A DNA stretch of 17,325 bases from Bacillota bacterium (lineage in GTDB: Bacteria > Bacillota > Bacilli > Bacillales > Cytobacillaceae), in NCBI GenBank assembly GCA_030705745.1, contig JAUZPT010000021.1:1-17325 (forward strand). Direction: 5' to 3'. Made by a program: the position numbers and the translations under genes. Shown here one piece after another: positions 14,514 to 17,325 of this stretch. Position 1 is the first letter of the stretch. Each line of letters opens with the position of its first letter. Below the pieces are notes generated by a model that saw only the letters and a program-made list of their open reading frames with translations, did no database searches and was not told the origin of the DNA.

Positions 14514-14542
14514 AGTATAGCAATTTCATAATCTTTCGTCAA
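14514..14542 (-). promoter_or_regulatory. Sigma-A promoter of the PLP enzyme gene
   Basis: On the minus strand TTGACG (14542-14537), a 17-base spacer and TATACT (14519-14514); each box matches five of six consensus bases. The transcript should begin near 14507, giving a leader of only about 16 bases. There is therefore no room for an S-box or T-box, and control must act at initiation. Confidence 0.85.
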
Positions 14543-14543
14543 T

Positions 14544-14574
14544 CATGTAGTAGTTATTGATTTGTGACTACATG
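14544..14574. promoter_or_regulatory. Inverted repeat in the divergent promoter region
   Basis: CATGTAGT (14544-14551) and ACTACATG (14567-14574) are perfect 8-bp arms, 15 bases apart. The left arm directly abuts the -35 box of the PLP enzyme promoter. The right arm lies inside a possible yhfW promoter (TTGATT 14557, TAGTAA 14579). A regulator bound here could act on both genes. Inference. Confidence 0.45.
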
Positions 14575-14582
14575 GGAATAGT

Positions 14583-14613
14583 AAAAAAATACGCTCAAAA
14601 TATGCGTTTTTTT
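14583..14613 (+). terminator. Terminator-like hairpin in the yhfW leader
   Basis: A-rich AAAAAAATACGC (14583-14594) can pair with GCGTTTTTTT (14604-14613) with a bulged T, followed by T-rich sequence. It points toward yhfW but lies before it, between divergent genes, where no upstream transcript needs ending. It may be an attenuator or only chance AT-rich pairing. Confidence 0.35.
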
Positions 14614-14649
14614 ATCAGGTAAACTTTAAAACTAAAAGGAGGATTTCAC

Positions 14650-16182
14650 TTGAGTAACATGGAGAAGATTTCTCAATTTCCTTTGGCATTTTGGCGTGAG
14701 ACTAAATTGCCAGCCTTCGATAAACTTAACGAAGATATAACGGTGGATGTAGCCATTGTAGGCGGTGGAATTACAGGAATAACGGCTGCCTATCTTCTTT
14801 CCAAGGAAGGCCTAAAGGTGGCTGTCCTCGAGGCAGGTTCAATACTGAATGGAACAACAGGCCATACAACCGCAAAAATTACTGCGCAGCACGGATTAAT
14901 TTATGATGAACTAATCCACCACATCGGAGAAGAGAAGGCTAAATTATACTATAAGTCACATGCGGAGGGGCTTGAATTCATCCGGAGCCTCGTTTTGGAA
15001 CAAGGAATAGAGTGCGATTTTAGCAATGAAGATGCCTTTATCTACGCCTCGACAGACGAATATGCGGAAAAAATCGAGCAGGAATGGAAAGCATATCAAA
15101 CGCTCGGTATTGAAGGCAGCCTTTGCGAGAGCATCCCATTTCCTATTGATATAAAAAATGCTTTACGCATGAATCATCAGGCTCAATTTCACCCTCTTAA
15201 ATATTTGGCAGGATTGCTCGATAGTGCATTGCATTCTGGATGCGCTGTGTATGAAAATACCACTGCGATGGATGTTGAAGACGCAGATTCCGACGAACCG
15301 AAAGTGGTGACGAGAGATGGCCATAGCATTTCCTGCCGCCACGTCATTTCCGCCTCCCACTTTCCTTTTTATGATGGTATGGGCTTTTATTTTGCGAGAA
15401 TGCATCAGGAACGGTCGTATGTGATTGGAGTCAAAACGGAAAAAGAATTTCCAGGCGGCATGTATATTAGTGTAGATGATCCAACCCGCTCCATTCGTTC
15501 TACTCCTGTTGAAGGAGGTAATCTGGTCATAATCGGAGGGGAAAATCACAAAACAGGACAAGGACCTGATACATTTGTTCACTATGAAGCACTGCAGGAC
15601 TTTGCATATCATGTTTTAGGGACATCGGAAATATCCTACCGCTGGTCAGCACAGGATTTGATTACTCTAGATAAAATTCCTTATATTGGACCAGTAACAA
15701 AAAAGAAAGAAAACATTCTCATCGCCACCGGCTATAAAAAATGGGGTATGACAGGCGGAACGTTAGCAGCACGCTTGCTTTGCGACTATGTTTTAAAACA
15801 GGAAAATCCTTATAAAGAAATCTACACACCCTCTCGCTTTGACGCAGACCCGAGTTTTAAAAATCTAGTCAGTACAAATGCCGACGTCGCAACACACCTT
15901 ATTAAAGGAAAACTCGAATTTGTACCTAAGGATCCGGATGATGTTCAAAATGGTCAGGGCTGTGTGGTGATGTACAACGGTAAAAGAAGCGGCGCCTACA
16001 GGGATGACTCTGGACATCTGTTCATGGTTGATACCACCTGTACTCATCTAGGGTGTGAATGCGAATGGAACCATGCTGAAAAAACATGGGATTGCCCATG
16101 CCACGGCTCCCGTTTTTCCTACAAAGGTGACGTCGTCGACGGCCCTGCACTGGATCCTTTGAAAGTGTTGGGTGAGGAATAA
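14650..16182 (+). CDS. yhfW: FAD-dependent oxidoreductase with Rieske domain, YhfW-like
   Basis: This 510-residue protein matches the YhfW type of Bacillus. An N-terminal DAO-type FAD fold has VAIVGGGITGITAAYLL (dinucleotide loop at 38-43) and a ribose-binding acid in VAVLEAG. A late FAD contact lies in 'NILIATGYKKWGMTGG'. A C-terminal Rieske [2Fe-2S] domain has C464-x-H466, 15 residues, then C482-x2-H485 (CTHLGC and CPCHGS). Electrons probably pass between FAD and the cluster; substrate is unknown, and the DAO fold suggests an amine or amino acid. The start is TTG at 14650: AAGGAGG lies eight bases before it, while the ATG three codons later is 17 bases away. It is monocistronic and divergent from the PLP enzyme. 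Confidence 0.94.
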   Translation: MSNMEKISQFPLAFWRETKLPAFDKLNEDITVDVAIVGGGITGITAAYLLSKEGLKVAVLEAGSILNGTTGHTTAKITAQHGLIYDELIHHIGEEKAKLYYKSHAEGLEFIRSLVLEQGIECDFSNEDAFIYASTDEYAEKIEQEWKAYQTLGIEGSLCESIPFPIDIKNALRMNHQAQFHPLKYLAGLLDSALHSGCAVYENTTAMDVEDADSDEPKVVTRDGHSISCRHVISASHFPFYDGMGFYFARMHQERSYVIGVKTEKEFPGGMYISVDDPTRSIRSTPVEGGNLVIIGGENHKTGQGPDTFVHYEALQDFAYHVLGTSEISYRWSAQDLITLDKIPYIGPVTKKKENILIATGYKKWGMTGGTLAARLLCDYVLKQENPYKEIYTPSRFDADPSFKNLVSTNADVATHLIKGKLEFVPKDPDDVQNGQGCVVMYNGKRSGAYRDDSGHLFMVDTTCTHLGCECEWNHAEKTWDCPCHGSRFSYKGDVVDGPALDPLKVLGEE

Positions 16183-16228
16183 ATAGAAGCCCCCTGGATC
16201 AAAATGGGAAGGGGCACTTTCACTTCAA

Positions 16229-16265
16229 CCCAAAAACCCCTCCATCAAACGGAAGGGGTTTTGGG
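16229..16265. terminator. Hairpin between converging yhfW and the small gene
   Basis: CCCAAAAACCCCTCC (16229-16243) pairs with GGAAGGGGTTTTGGG (16251-16265) apart from one bulge on each side. It lacks a T-tract outside the stem, so efficiency is uncertain. A second weaker pair, GCCCC (16190-16194) and GGGGC (16211-16215), lies right after the yhfW stop. Confidence 0.65.
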
Positions 16266-16309
16266 CTGAATGTTAGATTGCCAATCAATTTTACTATCCA
16301 CTTAGGAAA

Positions 16310-16444
16310 TTAGTTATCCTTCGGACGATTTCTTTTCAAATCTTCCCCAGTCGAAAACTCAACCAGCTCCGAGCTCGTTTTGCCTTTTTTTGCATTATTA
16401 TTGCTTTGGGCGTTTTTGTTTCCTAATTTCGTTTTTCCCAACAC
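16310..16444 (-). CDS. Small basic protein, unknown
   Basis: This is a short gene of about 44 residues. It is rich in Lys, Asn and Gly at the start (GKTKLGNKNAQSNNNAKKGK), with an acidic middle (SSELVEFSTGEDL) and tail KRNRPKDN. The N/K/Q-rich head and small size recall small spore or cytoplasmic proteins of Bacillus, but I recognise no family. AAAGGAG directly abuts the ATG at 16450, which therefore cannot be the start. GTG at 16444 (six bases away) or TTG at 16441 (nine bases, giving MGKTKL) fit; I list GTG. It follows the amidase gene in the same direction by about 50 bases. Confidence 0.6.
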   Translation of the reverse strand: MLGKTKLGNKNAQSNNNAKKGKTSSELVEFSTGEDLKRNRPKDN

Positions 16445-16475
16445 TACCATCTCCTTTTTCGTTATCAATGGTAGT
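16443..16475 (-). promoter_or_regulatory. Inverted repeat enclosing the ribosome site of the small gene
   Basis: ACTACCAT (16443-16450) and ATGGTAGT (16468-16475) are perfect 8-bp arms with a 17-base loop. In the minus-strand RNA the loop contains AAAGGAG and the 3' arm covers the possible start codons, so the stem could affect translation. It could equally be a protein-binding site or chance. Confidence 0.35.
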
Positions 16476-16495
16476 ATGATGAAAATCCAGCCTCA

Positions 16496-17325
16496 TTATT
16501 CCGCTTCAAGAATAGGCTTTTTGCGCATTTTCGTCCTTTTTTCAAATACATGAGCGACTTTAATTAAGACCGGTTCGCTAAAAGCGCTTCCTGAAAACGT
16601 GACTCCAACAGGTTCTCCCTCCGTTGTATACCCAGCTGGCACCGCAATCGTCGGATAGCCTGCCTTGGCACTTATATGGGACGCTTCGTCACTTGGAAAC
16701 ACAATCGCGTCCAATTGATGCTCTTTTAAAGTAAAATCAATTCCTTGCTCCGTTGAATGATATAAATCAAATTCCAAAGCGCTGATATACGCTTCTTCAG
16801 TAAGGGAACCGCTCATTTTTTCCGATTCCTGCATGACCGCCTGACCATATTTCAGCATCTTCTCTTCATTATTTTTGTTAAAATCAATGACATCTCTTAA
16901 GGTACGAACTGGGATTGAAGGATGGAGTGTGTGCAAGTATGCATTTAGTGCCGGTTTAAATTCATACGTCAACACATCATAATTCCATTTGGCCTTTGCA
17001 GATGGAATCACAATATCTTCTACAATGGCTGCACCTGACCCCTTTAAGACATCAACCGCTTTCTCAAAAATCTCCTTCTTTTCTTCCTTCAATTCATCAA
17101 CAAACCCTTCTCGCGCAATTCCAATTCGAAGGCCTTTCAAATCATTTCCTTTCAAATTCAATATTAAATCCTTCCAATCGAGCGGATTCGTTTTCGTTAT
17201 CGTATCGTTTTCATCAACTCCCATTAAAGCAGTCAGCAGAATCGCCGCATCCTCCACGGTTCTTGCCATCGGCCCCGCAGTATCACGAGAATGCGCGATG
17301 GGGATGATGCCACTTCTGCTTATTA
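16496..17325 (-). CDS. Amidase signature family enzyme, C-terminal part
   Basis: The gene runs off the right edge: the frame stays open from 17269 to the window end, giving ISRSGIIPIAHSRDTAGP before the internal Met, so about 275 C-terminal residues are seen. IAHSRDTAGPMARTVEDAAILL is the conserved stretch that follows the catalytic Ser-cisSer-Lys region of amidase signature enzymes; those catalytic residues lie outside the window. The C-terminal 'KAGYPTIAVPAGYT' and 'GEPVGVTFSGSAFSEPVLIKVAHVFEK' are also typical. Such enzymes hydrolyse amide bonds in the cytosol or envelope; the substrate is unknown. GatA is unlikely, since the C-terminus does not have GatA-type features and no gatB/gatC is seen. 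A small gene follows in the same direction. Confidence 0.92.
   Translation of the reverse strand, partial: ISRSGIIPIAHSRDTAGPMARTVEDAAILLTALMGVDENDTITKTNPLDWKDLILNLKGNDLKGLRIGIAREGFVDELKEEKKEIFEKAVDVLKGSGAAIVEDIVIPSAKAKWNYDVLTYEFKPALNAYLHTLHPSIPVRTLRDVIDFNKNNEEKMLKYGQAVMQESEKMSGSLTEEAYISALEFDLYHSTEQGIDFTLKEHQLDAIVFPSDEASHISAKAGYPTIAVPAGYTTEGEPVGVTFSGSAFSEPVLIKVAHVFEKRTKMRKKPILEAE

Noticed and set aside
14492..14649. S-box or T-box leader for the PLP enzyme
   Set aside because: The well-matched promoter leaves only about 16 bases of leader, far too little for either RNA element.

Overview
The window reads as chromosomal DNA of a low-GC, spore-forming Bacillaceae bacterium (Bacillus sensu lato). 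The grounds are strong AGGAGG-type ribosome binding sites, sigma-A-like promoters, many Rho-independent hairpins, and a gene set typical of that family: queF under a preQ1 riboswitch, mscL, a YetJ-type Bax-inhibitor protein, a LiaFSR/LiaH envelope-stress locus, a LysM+CAP secreted protein, DUF1360 and YhfW. Genus cannot be fixed from the window. No rRNA, tRNA, CRISPR array, insertion sequence or prophage gene was seen, and no stretch over 300 bases lacks a gene.

Layout. Positions 1-2580 hold a leftward three-gene operon: a DUF6230-like exported or anchored protein, a DUF6114-like membrane protein, and a 491-residue secreted protein. The secreted protein has a DUF6230-like N-terminal domain, seven 11-residue repeats and an uncharacterised C-terminal segment. 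A 21-bp palindrome lies just before the first gene. The DUF6230/DUF6114 pair is best known from Actinobacteria; the trio is the least understood system here. Positions 2610-3360 hold queF (leftward) with its own promoter, preQ1-I aptamer and terminator. Positions 3380-5980 hold four rightward membrane-protein genes: mscL, a YetJ-like pH-sensitive channel, a small anchored protein, and a three-TM protein with a TrkA_C (RCK_C) domain and a Trk/Ktr-like pore-loop motif.

Positions 5990-10260 run leftward: the lia locus (lmo0954-type membrane protein, PspA/LiaH, then liaF-liaS-liaR overlapping end to start) followed by a lipoprotein gene. LiaF/LiaS/LiaR should sense envelope damage, and the PspA-type protein with its membrane partner is the expected effector. 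A hairpin between liaH and liaF would let the effector genes be made in excess of the regulators. Positions 10277-11507 hold a LysM-CAP secreted protein (left) and a DUF1360 protein (right).

Positions 11528-14491 run leftward: a cystathionine gamma-synthase/lyase-type PLP enzyme with a clear promoter, an aminoglycoside-phosphotransferase-like kinase, and a protein with an R-N-x3-H (HEPN-like) motif before a pair of CBS-like domains. The rightward yhfW (FAD oxidoreductase plus Rieske domain, TTG start) is divergent from the PLP enzyme across a 158-bp region holding an 8-bp-arm inverted repeat. At the right edge, leftward, are a small unknown gene and the C-terminal part of an amidase-signature enzyme cut by the window end.

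Most promising for novelty: the DUF6230/DUF6114/repeat-protein operon, the HEPN-CBS fusion, and the pore-loop/RCK_C protein.
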